Assembly (NCBI GenBank): GCA_030686995.1 | Contig: CM060709.1 | Coordinates: 13,042,872-13,106,871 of the forward strand | Reading direction: 5' to 3' | DNA length: 64,000 bases | DNA from: Artemisia argyi | Taxonomy: Eukaryota; Streptophyta; Magnoliopsida; Asterales; Asteraceae | Part shown: positions 42,241 through 53,568 of the stretch, piece by piece | Position numbering within the stretch: the stretch's first letter is position 1 | Layout of the letters: every line of letters begins with the position of its first letter | Translations under genes and position numbers: made by a program | The notes under the pieces: model-generated | The model's input: only the letters and a program-made list of their open reading frames with translations | Told to the model about the DNA's origin: nothing | Databases searched by the model: none

Positions 42241-43855
42241 TTGTATAACATGTAATTGATTACTAAAACATAATAAAAATCAGATCTTTAAGTGTTTTAG
42301 ATACATGTTTTAATCTAGGGTTTTTCCTTTAAATTTTTTTTTGAAAATTTTGAAACCCTAACCCTAATTTTGGGGGGGGGGGTTGTTTTTTTCCATGAAA
42401 CCCTAATTAGGGTTTGTGGTTTTAATTGATTAACTTGTAATCATTAGAAACCCTAGGTCATTAACCGGTTATTTGAACGTATCTTGTGACCTATGTGGTA
42501 ATTGTTATGCTTTAATCCATGACGAAATATGCATGTTAGTGATGGATCTTTTTTTTTTATGTCACATGTTTTAGATAGATCTTTAATTGGGGAAGACCCC
42601 ATAATTATATATTAAAATCAATTTATATGTTATGTGGTATGTATATTAGCTTTGGCCTACGCAATTGATTCGTCAATGTATGTTGCTCTCTTCCATTAAG
42701 AGGAGAAGGCCTTAGTTGATTACATGCATTATTATACCTAGAGTTGATTTTATTATGATCTTTTCTAATCAAGATTGCATGTGGCTATGTGTTTCACCTA
42801 GTAATTGTTATGATTATTAGTTGTTTTGATTTGTCTTTATTACTTGTTTTATTGTTTATTTGTTTGACATGATTGTAAGCAATAAAAGGGTAATTTTTAT
42901 AAAGAAAATAATATGGACTAATAATGGTGAAACTTTAAGCGATAAAGATTGAATCTTGCGGTGTCTTATGTGCCAACAACGGTTCGCTTCACACGGTAAT
43001 TGTCTCCAAGGCGAGACTAGCAAGATTCAGACTTTATTACATGTTTTAAGATTTAATCCAAAAACTTTGACTTGATTGATGTTTTGTACAACATGTTTTT
43101 TAAAAGTAACTCCTTTAAGACAAATTCATAGTCATGGTAAGAAGGCTTGGAAAGAGCCTTAGAGTCTGCCTTGGTTATCACACTTACGAATACGTCTTAA
43201 ACGATTTTCTTTTAAAATTCATTCTTGCACAAAATTATCTTAAGGTTTTTACCTCAAGTAAAACTTTTTGTATTGATCTTATGAATTGGTTATAAAAAGG
43301 TTTTGAAAACTTATGCTATAAAAATGAGTGCATGCATCTTTATACATATTTTGATTGACACATCAAAATTGAATACCCTAAAATTTAAGTTACATGCCAT
43401 TTATCTATAAGGAACACTTGGAGTTATAATTTAGTAAACGTGAGACTTAGGCTAAATTTTAATAACAAGGTAAAATTATGTTAATGCGTGAGACCATAAA
43501 TTGTAATTTTACATGTTTCTAAGGTAGACGACTTAATTAAGTTGTGTGTGAGACCTAAAACTTAAGGCATGAGATGGAATGAAACATGCTTACAAGGCAA
43601 ATTGATGAATCAATCTGATGTAAATCCCATAATGGTCTAGGAATTGGAAATTTTGTTTGCCAATTATTGTTCGACAGATTACCATCTTTTGTACTTTCAC
43701 CACTAGCAGATCAACTGATGTGGTGGAACTATGTAAAGTTGGATCCTAGATTTTCAAGAAAATTAGTTGGTTATATGAATATAGCCTTGGGTATTATATT
43801 TTCTTGAAGATATTTATTATCGAAAATACTAATGTTTGAACTTTTATCTGTAGAT
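42241..43855 (+). other. RE6 leader
   Basis: 1.6 kb untranslated stretch between primer site and gag, AT-rich, with a run of nine G near 42373. No ORF or RNA gene is supported; packaging signals are expected here. Confidence 0.6.
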
Positions 43856-44539
43856 ATGGCTCAACCCGATAACCTATCTGTGATTTTTGCTTTCAAGAGT
43901 CATCTTGAAAGGGAAAAATTGACTGGAAAGAATTTCAATGATTGGTACCGATCGCTCAGAATTGTCTTGAGGGCGACCGGTAAACTCGATTATGTGAAAA
44001 ATCCTTGCCCAGATGAGCCTGCTGTTACTGAACCAGAAGCAGTTAAAGAGGCTAGGAGACTTGAGCAAGCTAGATTCAATGAGGTTGCTTGTTTAATGCT
44101 CACTAGTATGAATGCTCAATTGCAAAAGAAGTTCGAGTACTACTATCCTAAGGATATGCTAGAAGAACTTCAAAAGTCTTATGAAAAGTCTCCTGCAATT
44201 GAATTGTATGAGTCTCTTGACAAACTACATAGCTGCAAACAAGGTGATGGTAAACCAGTTGAAGATTATGTGAATGAGATGAGAGAACACTTTGATCAAC
44301 TTCACAGAATTGGATTTGGTTACCCCGACAATGTGCAAGTGCACTTTATCAACAGGTCCCTTAACAAGGACTTTGCTGGTTTTGTGCAGAACTTCAACAT
44401 GCATTGCTCGGGGAAGACAGTCTCAGAATTACTCGCATTGCTTGTTGATTATGAGAAAAATCTACCAGCCAAGGGCAAGTCTCCTACCCCGCAAGTGTTG
44501 GCGATTCATGGGGGAGAATCCAAAAGAAATCGCATGTGA
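43856..44539 (+). pseudogene. RE6 gag, capsid part
   Basis: The frame is open from 43832; MAQPDNLSVIFAFKSH at 43856 fits copia gag starts. FNDWYRSLRIVLRATGKLDYV and a helical core up to LVDYEKNLPAKGK form the capsid domain. A one-base shift near 44515 sends the frame to a stop at 44539. The zinc knuckle continues in the next frame. Confidence 0.88.
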
Positions 44540-44577
44540 ACAAAGGCAAAGGGAAGGGTGATCAAGGCAAGTAAGTC

Positions 44578-45267
44578 ATGGCCTATCAACCACAGCCCAA
44601 GATGAAGCAGCATCAGCCTAAGCAGAACAAGGTGAATCCTCCCAACAAGAAGGATCAGGCTTGTCACCACTGTCATGAAAAGGGACATTGGAAGTGCAAT
44701 TGCCCTCTCTACATTCATGATTTGCGACAGAAGAAGCATAATAATGAGGTTGGTAACCCCAGTTCTTCAGGTGCGTTCTTTATGATTGAATTATTCACTC
44801 TTACTCCTAAATTGAATTCATGGGTATATGATACGGGATGTGGCATTCATATTTGCAATACCTTGCAGGGGTTTAGAGTTGAGAGAAAGCTGGCATATGG
44901 ACAACAATTCTTGCACGTGGGTAACGGAGCACATGCAGAAGTTGAAGCTATAGGCGTTTTTAATTTAGTGTTGCCTTCGGGCTTAGTACTATCTTTAAAT
45001 AATTGTCATTATGCACCGTCAATTGTTAGAGGTGTAATTTCATTTTCATGTTTGTTGAACCTTGGTTTTGATGATACTATTACTAGCAATGGAATTTCTG
45101 TTTCTTTAAATGGTGTTTTTTATTTTAATGCTATTGCTGTGAATGGTATTTTTGAGATTGATATGAATGATAATGATAATGCTTTTGTTAAAAATAATTC
45201 AATGTATAGCATCAATAATAAGAGAATCAAGAAAGGTCTGGATTCATCTTATCTTTGGCATTGTTGA
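44578..45267 (+). pseudogene. RE6 zinc knuckle, protease and start of pre-integrase
   Basis: Contains CHHCHEKGHWKCNC (C-x2-C-x4-H-x4-C) and the protease motif YDTGCGIHICN. A TGA at 45265-45267 falls inside the pre-integrase motif, between LWHC and LSHIGK, probably from an Arg codon. A TAA at 44572-44574 precedes the segment in the same frame. Confidence 0.88.
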
Positions 45268-45933
45268 CTTTCTCACATTGGCAAGGCTTGCATGGAAAAG
45301 CTACAACATGATGGGCTTTTGGAAAAGATCAATGATGAATCATTTGATAAGTGCGAATCTTGTATTGCTGGGAAGATGACAAAGAAACCCTTTAAGAATA
45401 GGATTGAAAGGGCTAATGATCTACTTGGTCTTATTCACACAGATGTGTGCGGACCACTTAAACATGTGTCAAGGAGAGGTTCTAGCTACTTCTTAACATT
45501 TACGGATGATTACAGCGGTTATGGTTATGTTTATTTACTTAAACATAAGCATGAGGTATTTGAAACATTCAAAGTGTTTAAAGCTGAAGTAGAGTTGCAA
45601 CTTGGAAAGAAGATTAAAGCTCTTCGATCCGATAGAGGTGGTGAATACCTGAGTCAAGAGTTTATAGATTACTTAGCTAAGGAGGGAATTGTCCAGCACC
45701 TTACTTCTCCATATACTCCACAACAAAATGGTGTATCTGAGAGAAGGAATCGTACATTGCAAGATATGATACGATCTATGTTTAATCTAACAACTATTCC
45801 TTTTTTGTTTTGGGATTATGCCTTAGAATCTGCGGTTCGCATTCTAAATATGGTTCCAACTAAGAAGGTGGATAAGACACCATATGAGTTATGGACTGGA
45901 AAAGCTCCTAACTTGTCTTGTCTAAAGGTCTAG
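45268..45933 (+). pseudogene. RE6 integrase
   Basis: Same frame. CESCIAGKMTKKPF completes the zinc domain. Catalytic residues lie in LIHTDVCGPL, ALRSDRGGEYLS and NGVSERRNRTL. The stop at 45933 is most simply a Trp codon changed to TAG before GCEGYAKR. Confidence 0.9.
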
Positions 45934-46767
45934 GGTTGTGAGGGGTATGCTAAACGTGACTCAGCAGACAAACTCCAACAAAGATCTGTAAAGTGCATCT
46001 TCGTAGGATACCCTAAGGAAACTATGGGTTATTACTTTTATTACCCACCTGAAAACAAAGTTTTTGTTGCAAGGTATGGAGACTTCTTGGAAAAGGAGCT
46101 CATATCTCAAGAATTCAGTGGGAGAGTATATGATCTGGAAGATGATCATGAAGATGTAACACCTTCTGAAAACACTAGCCAACTTCCTGTGGAACCTGAA
46201 AGTTTAGGACCTCCACCTGAAGTTGAAGTGGTTCCCATTCGTAGGTCAACTAGACCTGTGAAAGCTCCTGAACGTCTATGTCTTAACGTAGAATATGAGG
46301 AAAGTATACTAGGGGATCTTAATGAACCTGCTAGGTATAGGGCTGCGATGAATAGTCCTGAAAAGGAAAAATGGCAGGTTGCTATGAATGGGAAAATGTA
46401 ATCCATGAGAGACAATGAAGTCTGCATAGAAGTAGACCTACCTTCGGGTGCCAAACTAGTTGGGAGTAAATGGCTCTACAAGAAAAACACTGATATGTAT
46501 GGCATTGTACACACCTATAAGGCCCGTTTGGTAGCCAAAGGCTATACTCAAACATTTGGTGTTGACTATGAGGAGACCGTTTCTCCTGTAGCTGACATTA
46601 GGGCTATTAGGATTCTTATAGCCATAGCCGCTTACTATGACTATGAGATTTGGCAAATGGATGTCAAAACCGCCTTCTTAAATGGTCGCCTAGATGAAGA
46701 CATCTATATGGCGCAGCCTGAGGGGTTTGTGAATCCAGAATTCCCAAATCGTGTATGCAAACTTTAA
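45934..46767 (+). pseudogene. RE6 integrase tail and RT, first part
   Basis: Continuous frame except for a TAA at 46399-46401. It includes CIFVGYPKETMGYYFYYP (end of integrase), PIRRSTRPVKAPERL, and the RT motifs W-LYKKNTDMYG, ARLVAKGYTQTFGVDYEETVSPVA, QMDVKTAFLNG and AQPEGFV. A TAA at 46765-46767 ends it where IYGLKQASR should follow. Confidence 0.9.
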
Positions 46768-47216
46768 AGATCCATTTATGGATTGAAGCAAGCATCACGA
46801 CAATGGAATAAGAGATTTGATAGTGAGATTAAAAAGTATGGATTCACTCAAAATCTTGATGAGCCATGTGTATATCACAAAGATAGTGGGAGTGATGTAA
46901 TTTTCCTTATATTATATGTTGATGACATATTGATCATGGGAAAAGACATTCCAAGTTTGCAAAAGGTTAAGGCATATCTTGGAAAGTGTTTTTCTATGAA
47001 AGATTTAGGGGAAGCTGCATTCATTCTAGGAATCAAGATATAGAGAGATAGATCTCAGAGATTAATTGGATTAAGCCAAAGTGCTTACATGGATAAAATA
47101 TTGAAGAGATTCAATATGCAAAATTCCAAGAAGGGATATTTTCCAATGCAAGAACAACATGGCTTGAGTAGCAAAGTTTGTGCTTCAACACCTGCAGAGG
47201 TGCAACGCATGAAGGA
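46768..47216 (+). pseudogene. RE6 RT, second part
   Basis: SIYGLKQASRQWNKRFD, the catalytic LYVDDILIMG, and FSMKDLGEAAFILGIKI. A TAG at 47041-47043 interrupts the frame, which continues through LIGLSQSAYMDKILKRFNMQ. Near 47216 a one-base shift leads to RNase H. Confidence 0.88.
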
Positions 47217-47921
47217 GTCCATTATGCTTCGGCTGTGGGACCTATTATGTATGTGGTTAAAAGCACAAGGCCTGATGTGGCATTTGCTCAGAATTTAACC
47301 AGTCGATATCAGCAGAATCCAGGTGAAGCTCACTGGACTGCTGTTAAGAATATTCTTAAGTATCTTAGGCCTACTAAAGAGATGTTCTTAGTTTATGGGG
47401 GTACTCCATCTGCAGAACTTGATGTTACAGGTTACTGCGATGCTTCTTGGAAAGGTGATAAAGATGATACAAAGTCTCAGACGGGTTATGTCTTTGTCAT
47501 TAATGGAGGAGCTGTGGATTGGAGGAGCAGAAAGCAGAGTACGCTAGCAATGTCTACAACAGAAAGTGAGTATATAGCTGCTTCAGAAGCTGCAATGGAA
47601 GCTGTTTGGATTAGGAAGTTTGTTTCAGGGCTTGGGGTTATGCCTTCGATTCAAAGACCTATAAAAATGTATTGTGACAATTCAGCTGCAATTACATTTG
47701 CCAATGAACCTGGAATCATGAAAGGCACCAGACATTTCCCGATTAAGCATCACTATGTTCGAGAACAAGTCGAAATAGGTGAAATCGAATTACTCAAAGA
47801 TCACACAGATGACAACTTAGTAGATCAATTAACAAAGCCTCTACCTGGCACCAAGCTTTATAAGCTTGCTGAAGGCATAGGACTTCGTTTAGCTGATAGT
47901 TTCATGCCCATTTGTGATTAG
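47217..47921 (+). pseudogene. RE6 RNase H
   Basis: YASAVGPIMYVVKSTRPDVAF, GYCDASWKGDKDDTKSQTG, MSTTESEYIAASEA, MYCDNSAAITFANEP, RHFPIKHHYVREQV and LVDQLTKPLP: the complete copia RNase H series with catalytic acids in place. No lesion inside this segment. Confidence 0.92.
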
Positions 47922-48717
47922 TATTTGGATAAAGGTTGTAATGTACAATTATTATTTTAATAGAACAAAATATTGTTTATGTTTATTTAATCATTGTCTT
48001 AATAATATATCCTATATTTGCATGTTTAAATCCATGAATAAATTATTATTCTAAATTGTCCGTTGTCGATTAATGATATGGGAATATCATTAAACTAAGA
48101 CAATATTTGAGTATTGGTTTAGGATATACTTGAAAGTATATTGATGCGTAGTCATACCAATTTCACATGATATTCAATGAATTGAATATATGACTTATCC
48201 GAACTATATGATTTGATAAAATGTGAGAATCATATTTAAAGTTATCCTTAGACTTGAGATACCAGATAAGAGTCATGGATGTAGTGCATTTTTGTAAAGC
48301 AATCTACCGCTCACCGTAACTGGGAGTTATAAGGGTTGTTTTCAGAAGTGTTGCAAAGTTTATGGGTTATTCTTGTAGTCAAGAAAGAATTTGTTCCTTC
48401 GGATTTGTTCAGAAGTTTAATACTGCTGGGCCCCTCGTATGGTTGACAAAATGTTTGCGTGGCCACGCCCAAAGTCTATCTGTAATACGTTCAGATGTTT
48501 TGGTAATTTTATTCAATCATAAAGAGACGAGAAACAGAAAGTTAATAATGAATCTCACATCTTTATTAATGTAGTATTAAAAACAAATGGATGATTATAA
48601 TGATGAATCATTAAAGGTTTTCCAGGAAACCTAGCTCGAGTCGTGCTGGGGGCATAAGGAGTGTTGCAAGATGCCAACCAATGTCATTTTACTATTAATG
48701 GATATACGAGTGGGAGC
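47922..48717 (+). other. RE6 3' untranslated region and purine tract
   Basis: 800 bp without a supported ORF. It ends ACGAGTGGGAGC (48706-48717), the purine tract next to the 3' LTR. Confidence 0.65.
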
Positions 48718-49477
48718 TGTTAAATGTTACGTATAAACATAAATAAGTAAATGTCTAGTATCGAACTTGAGACCTCGGGATTGCACACATTACAAACGAG
48801 AGTAAAAGTATATTAATTATATATATGATAAATGTATCGTGTATATATAATTAAATAAACACTTGAGGGACTTAATGGTCGTTAGTAATTAACCGTAAGT
48901 ACTAACTATCGTTAAATGTAAAGTTAAAGGACTAGATTTGTAATATATAGCAAGAAGGATCCGGAAGGACCCTTGTGGGTTCCTTGGCCGGTCAACCCAA
49001 GGGGAGGGGAAACCCAATCCCACTCAAATTTGGAGAACAAGATTGCTAGGCTATATATACAAACACAAGGGTTATTTGTTTTTCACCTTTTGTGCACACA
49101 CATAACCCTAAAGCTTTTCTCTTCCTTTTCTTTGCTCAAAACCAATCGACCAAACACCCCTAAGGGTTTGGATCGATTTTTGTTTTACAAAAATCAAGTG
49201 GTTTAATTTAGATCTTGCAATCTCTTTTATTGGTTGGTAGTTTGTGTATACAAGAACGAGGTAATAACTCACTATAGTTATTATCAAGAGATCGATAAAC
49301 AAAACGGTAAGGGGTTTATCATTGATCTAATTACATAAAGTTCAAGACTTGCTTATTTGATTCTTTTTCGGGCTAGAATCACCACGGTACGTTTCTATTA
49401 TGTTTTAGTTAATATTTATGTGTTATACTTGATCCTAGCTTCTGCAATACGTGTACTTTGGTTGTCATATTCTAACA
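48718..49477 (+). repeat. RE6 3' LTR
   Basis: 760 bp, same length as the 5' copy; ends TTCTAACA followed by CACAT. Confidence 0.95.
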
Positions 49478-49719
49478 CACATTTGGGGTGACTATGAGCC
49501 CATGAAAATTGTCAAAAAGGTTCACAAGCAAAACTAGATTAAGCCGCGTATATCTGAGTTAAAAACACATTCTTCCAAATAAAATGAAGAAAGAAAACCC
49601 CACTAAAAAAGAGAAATAGGAACCACGATTTACTATTCATTATTATGCTAAAATTACAAGATTTTTTTGTAATTACATTAACTTCTTAGTGTAAGTCATC
49701 ATTTGATGGGGAAAATATC

Positions 49720-49864
49720 AATGTTTCAAAAACCGGTTTTCTAATTGACTCAGCCAAGCCACCGGGTCACGGTTCAACTGGTTTAACTAAGTTTTTTGCT
49801 CAAAACCGCCTTCTGGTCACCCAACTGGTTCAACCGGCCTTGTCAACCCGGGTTTTAAAACACT
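49720..49864. mobile_element. Candidate small MITE
   Basis: About 145 bp. The ends AATGTTTCAAAAACCGGTTT and AACCCGGGTTTTAAAACACT are imperfect inverted repeats (about 16 of 20), with several internal AACTGGTT and ACCGGTT halves. GAAAAT-like bases flank both sides, but no clean target duplication is visible. Superfamily not assigned. Confidence 0.4.
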
Positions 49865-50054
49865 GAAAAATACACCATTTAAAGGGATGTTGACGAATCA
49901 ATGATCCTTTCTTATACATGTAAACGGATGAGTTTTTGCCATTTTTTCTTAACACCCTTAAAATATGTATCTAGTGAGTATTAAACCAGTGAATGCATAT
50001 CGATAGTTCTTGTTAGTACATCAAGGCGACTAACCATGGTGCTGGTCTCGTGAA

Positions 50055-50428
50055 TTCTAGTAGGTACTATCAAAATGATGTCTAGTCAAGAATTCAATTG
50101 TCAATTTTAACTTTATTGCATGCCATCACCAAGCTTGCAACTCATCATTTGATTCCTGGGTTTTTTTTTAAAGGATTTGATTCCTGGTTTTGATTTGATA
50201 ATATGGGTCCATTACTTACTAAATTCTTTTGTTTCTATGGATTTTTTTACGTCGACTTAAATAGTAATTCAATAAGTCAAAAACAATCAACCTTTTACTA
50301 CTTATCACCTACAGTATAAATAAAGTATTCATGCATGGTGTGAAATTGGTTTGAGTCATTGCAATGATGAAAGTTATTTTATGTTAAATTCGTAATAATT
50401 GTTCAACAGTCTTGATCATGAAATGATT
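50055..50428 (+). repeat. Duplicated intergenic block, copy 1
   Basis: Shares several ordered stretches with 58944-59441: CTATCAAAATGATG, TTTAACTTTATTGCATGCCA, AATAAGTCAAAAACAAT, CATGGTGTGAAATT, CAATGATGAAAGTT and CTTGATCATGAAATGATT. Same orientation. No LTR, terminal repeat or ORF. Confidence 0.75.
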
Positions 50429-50778
50429 TGATATATTTTGTAAGTAGGTTTAAGTGTTTAACTAGCGAAATTGTGCAAATATCGAATGTCAGTATAACTA
50501 GTTCACGAAAATGATACTCCAATATATCGAGATTATCAAAAAATTAGTTTGCCGACAACCTTAACTCAGAGTTTATGTTGAATATGATGCAACCACTTTC
50601 CGGTGACCGCATCTCAAGCAATGTTCGATTGTTTTATGTGAACCGAAAGGAGTTGGCACCAGACAAATAACTTGACAAAAGAAAAAGAAAAAACCTTCTC
50701 TTTCTTGGAGTTGCGAGGAGGTTTGCGTCATGGAACAAGAAAAGAAAAAGAAAAATGACCATATGTTATACATAATTT

Positions 50779-50928
50779 TCTCAATGATATGAATCAGTAC
50801 GTAATACCGAATGAATGATTTAATTGATTGATTATCACAATTACATCGTACAAATATATAGTAATATACAGAATATTCTAGACCAGGCTTGAGCTTGTTA
50901 CAACAATACAACACAATATGTGCTAACA
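50779..50928 (-). repeat. RE7 3' LTR (minus orientation)
   Basis: Pairs with 53413-53563; ends GTGCTAACA on the plus strand. The opposite end has decayed from TGTTAATG to TCTCAATG. Confidence 0.88.
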
Positions 50929-50989
50929 CTCCCCCGCAGTCGGAGCGGGAGGACACCGGACGCTGAGACTGGTGTGAAATTCCACAAAC

Positions 50990-53399
50990 AGAGCGGATAG
51001 CAATCCTTGCGTGAAAATGTCTACATATTGATAACATGAAGGAACATGGAGAACCCGTATTTGACCAATAGCAACCAAGTCTCGAACAAAGTGAATATCA
51101 ATCTCAATGTGCTTCGTACGCTGATGCTGAATCGGATTACAGGATAAGTAGACAACACTAACATTATCACAGTAGACAAACGTAGCGAAAGATAAGGGTG
51201 TGTGTGTAGCTCACGCAGTAAATTCCGTAAACAATAAGTCTCAGCAACAGAATTGGAAACCTCACGGTACTCTGCTTCTGCACTAGAACGAGAGAGAGTC
51301 GGTTGACACTTAGAGGACCAAGATAGTAGGTTGTTGCCAAGAAAGACGAAGTAGTCTAAAGTCGATCTCTGAGTAGTAGGGCAGCCAGCCCAATCCGCAT
51401 CTGAATAAACAACCAATGATGAAGTAGAAGAAGTAAACAACTGTAACCCAAAGTCTAAGGTACCCCGAATATATCGCAAAATCCATTTCAGAGCTGAGAA
51501 ATGAGGCTCTCGAGGATCATGCATATGAAGGTAAACCTTAGGGGTGTAAACGAGCTGAGTACTGCCAAGCTCGAGCTCGACTCGAATACTATAACTTTAG
51601 CTCGAAACTCGACTCGAGCTCGGTCGAGCTTTATATTTCGAGCTCGAGCTCTACTCGTCATATAAAACTTGACTCGAGCTCGCTTATTTCTACATTCCAT
51701 GCTCGAACTCGATAAATACTCGGTATATCAAGCTCGGCTCGACTCAATTTGTATGAAAATTTAGTAAATTGTATGTATATAAAAGGGTAAAATTGTAATT
51801 CAATTGAAGCTCGTTAAGGCTCGCGAGCTTCACTAGCTAACTATTTTGAAGCTCGAGCTCGACTCGACAATAAACTCGAGTAACTCAAACTCGAGCTCAG
51901 CTTATTTAAATCGAGTCGATTTCGAGTAGTTTACGAGTCGATCTTGAATAACTCGCGAGCTATCTCGTCTTGTTTACACCCCTAGCAAACCTGCTGAACG
52001 ACATAAGATATATCTGGGCGAGTAAAGGTAAGATACTAAAGAGAACCTGCAAGACTCCTATATAAAGTAGGATCAGATACCAGACCACCATCATCCCCCA
52101 ACTTAGACACAATGTCAACATGAGTCCAACTGGGATTACAAGAAGCCATATGCGCTCTCTCAAGAATCTCGATAGCATATTTGCGCTGAGATAAGAACAA
52201 CCCTGTAGAATCATGGTTAAGAGAAATTTCTAGAGAATAATTAAGAGAACCGAGATCTGTCATGGAAAACCCCTGATGTAATGAATGAATGATCTGCTGC
52301 AACAAAGTCTCCGAGGAAGTAGTAAGTACAATATCATCAACACATAATAACAAATAAGCAATATCCATCCCCTGTCTGTATATAAACAATGATGAGTCAC
52401 AGCGACTGTGATGAAACCCAACCCGAGTAATAGAAATGAAAATTGCTGAAACCAAGCTCTAGGGGCCTGCTTGAGTCTATACAAGACCGCTTTAATAAAC
52501 ACACATAATCAGGATGCTCAGAATCCCAAAACCCGGGAGGCTGATGCATATAAACTGTCTCGGATAAGTCACCATGCAAGAAAGCATTCTTGACATCAAG
52601 ATGATGAATCGGCCAATGTCGAGAAGTGGCTAAACTCAGAATAGTCTGAATAGTACCCGGTTTAACCACCGGACTAAAGGTCTCATCGACATCAACCCTT
52701 TCTAATTAAGTACTACCATTCGCCACAAGACGAGCCTTGTAGCGACTAAGAGTGCCATCAGCCAAATACTTTTGGCAAAAAATCAACATAAAACGAATAA
52801 TGTTGGTATATGTGGGTCGAGGCACAAGTGTCCAAGTTCCGTTCTTAATAAGTGCCAGTTTGGATCATTAAACGCATCACGATAAGATTTTGGTAATGGT
52901 GAAACAGAAGACACGTGCATATTGAGACGCTTGGTAGGACGATTAGTCCAGACATGATATCGTGTGACCATGGGATGAATCGAGATAGGGTTTGGATTGT
53001 GAGGAGGGTCCGGAATAATGTGTTGGTATTGGTTCGCGGGTGGTGATGGATTTGGTGTATGTTGTTAAGCGGTGGGTGACTGGGTCATGATGGGGGTGGT
53101 GATAGATGATGGGTTGCCTCATGTTGGACCGTATTGGGTTGGGTAGGCGGTAGGGTGGGACTAGTAGAAATTGGTGTTGTTGGCTCATTTATGGGTTGAA
53201 GCACAGTGGGTTGCATAACGGGGGCAGATGGAATGAATGGGTGATTTTTATCGGGTGAGTCATTCAAAAAATTGTAAGTGGGTGCCGATGTCGATTTAGA
53301 AGTGACATATGGAAAAACAGTTTCATCAAAGGTCACATGACGAGAAATGATGATTTTATTGGTTTGTAATTCGAGGCAATGATAACCACGATGATTTGA
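50990..53399 (-). pseudogene. RE7 pol remnant: integrase end, RT, RNase H
   Basis: On the minus strand it starts with the integrase tail (HRGYHCLELQTNKIIISRHV, then TFDETVFPY). A Pro/Thr-rich linker follows. RT has HHLDVKNAFLHGDL, MHQPPGF, LLLCVDDIVLT (Val where Tyr is usual before VDD is displaced; here C-VDD) and SMTDLGSLNYSLEI. After the MITE, RNase H has ALKWILRYIRGTLDFGL, YSDADWAGCPTTQRST and SRSSAEAEYREVSN. Several frameshifts near 52700, 52450 and 51200 and stops (a TAG near 52022 before YLTFTRPDI) make it inactive. Confidence 0.9.
51539..51984. mobile_element. hAT-type MITE inside RE7
   Basis: 446 bp with terminal inverted repeats TAGGGGTGTAAAC and GTTTACACCCCTA, flanked by 8-bp duplications GTAAACCT (51531-51538) and GCAAACCT (51985-51992), one mismatch. 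The duplication length and repeat sequence fit non-autonomous hAT elements. Both sides belong to one copia RT-RNase H reading frame, which proves insertion. The inside is packed with GAGCTCGA and CGACTCGA units and has no ORF. Confidence 0.88.
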
Positions 53400-53412
53400 A
53401 GCCCTAATACAA
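53399..53412 (-). other. RE7 primer binding site, degenerate
   Basis: Minus strand TTGTATTAGGGCTT next to the 5' LTR compares with TGGTATCAGAGCC. The integrase coding remnant follows immediately, so this is one edge of the internal deletion. Confidence 0.55.
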
Positions 53413-53563
53413 TGTTAATGATATGAATTAGTAATATTGAGTGAACGATTTGATTGATTGATTGATTATCACAATTACATCATACAAATATATAGCAATA
53501 TACAAAATATTCTAGACTCGAGCTTGAACCCGTTACAACAATACAACACAATACGGGCTAACA
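53413..53563 (-). repeat. RE7 5' LTR (minus orientation)
   Basis: 151 bp, TGTTAATGATATG to ACGGGCTAACA on the plus strand, then AATTT. Confidence 0.9.
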
Positions 53564-53568
53564 AATTT

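Larger units (their letters stand above)
41466..49477 (+). mobile_element. RE6: Ty1/copia element with both LTRs, degenerate pol
   Basis: 8.0 kb with exact CACAT duplications (41461-41465 and 49478-49482) and 760-bp LTRs that differ at about 17 positions by eye. All domains from gag to RNase H are present in order, but pol has five stops and two frameshifts. I do not assign a lineage firmly. It lacks the extra 3' ORF and the multiple purine tracts of RE4. Confidence 0.94.
49483..50773. other. Intergenic stretch between RE6 and RE7
   Basis: No gene seen. It contains a candidate MITE (49720-49864) and one copy of a duplicated block (50055-50428). The first bases may be the remainder of the SINE-like sequence split by RE6. 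Confidence 0.5.
50779..53563 (-). mobile_element. RE7: short copia element, minus strand, internally deleted
   Basis: Exact AATTT duplications (50774-50778 and 53564-53568) bound LTRs of about 150 bp (50779-50928 and 53413-53563). In element orientation it reads 5' LTR (high coordinates), degenerate primer site, integrase end, RT, RNase H, purine tract GACTGCGGGGGAG (50929-50941), 3' LTR. Gag, protease and most of integrase are missing between the primer site and the integrase end. The LTRs differ clearly more than those of RE2-RE6, so it is an old insertion. A hAT-type MITE is inserted in the RT-RNase H region. Short LTRs suggest the Ale/Retrofit group. Confidence 0.92.
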
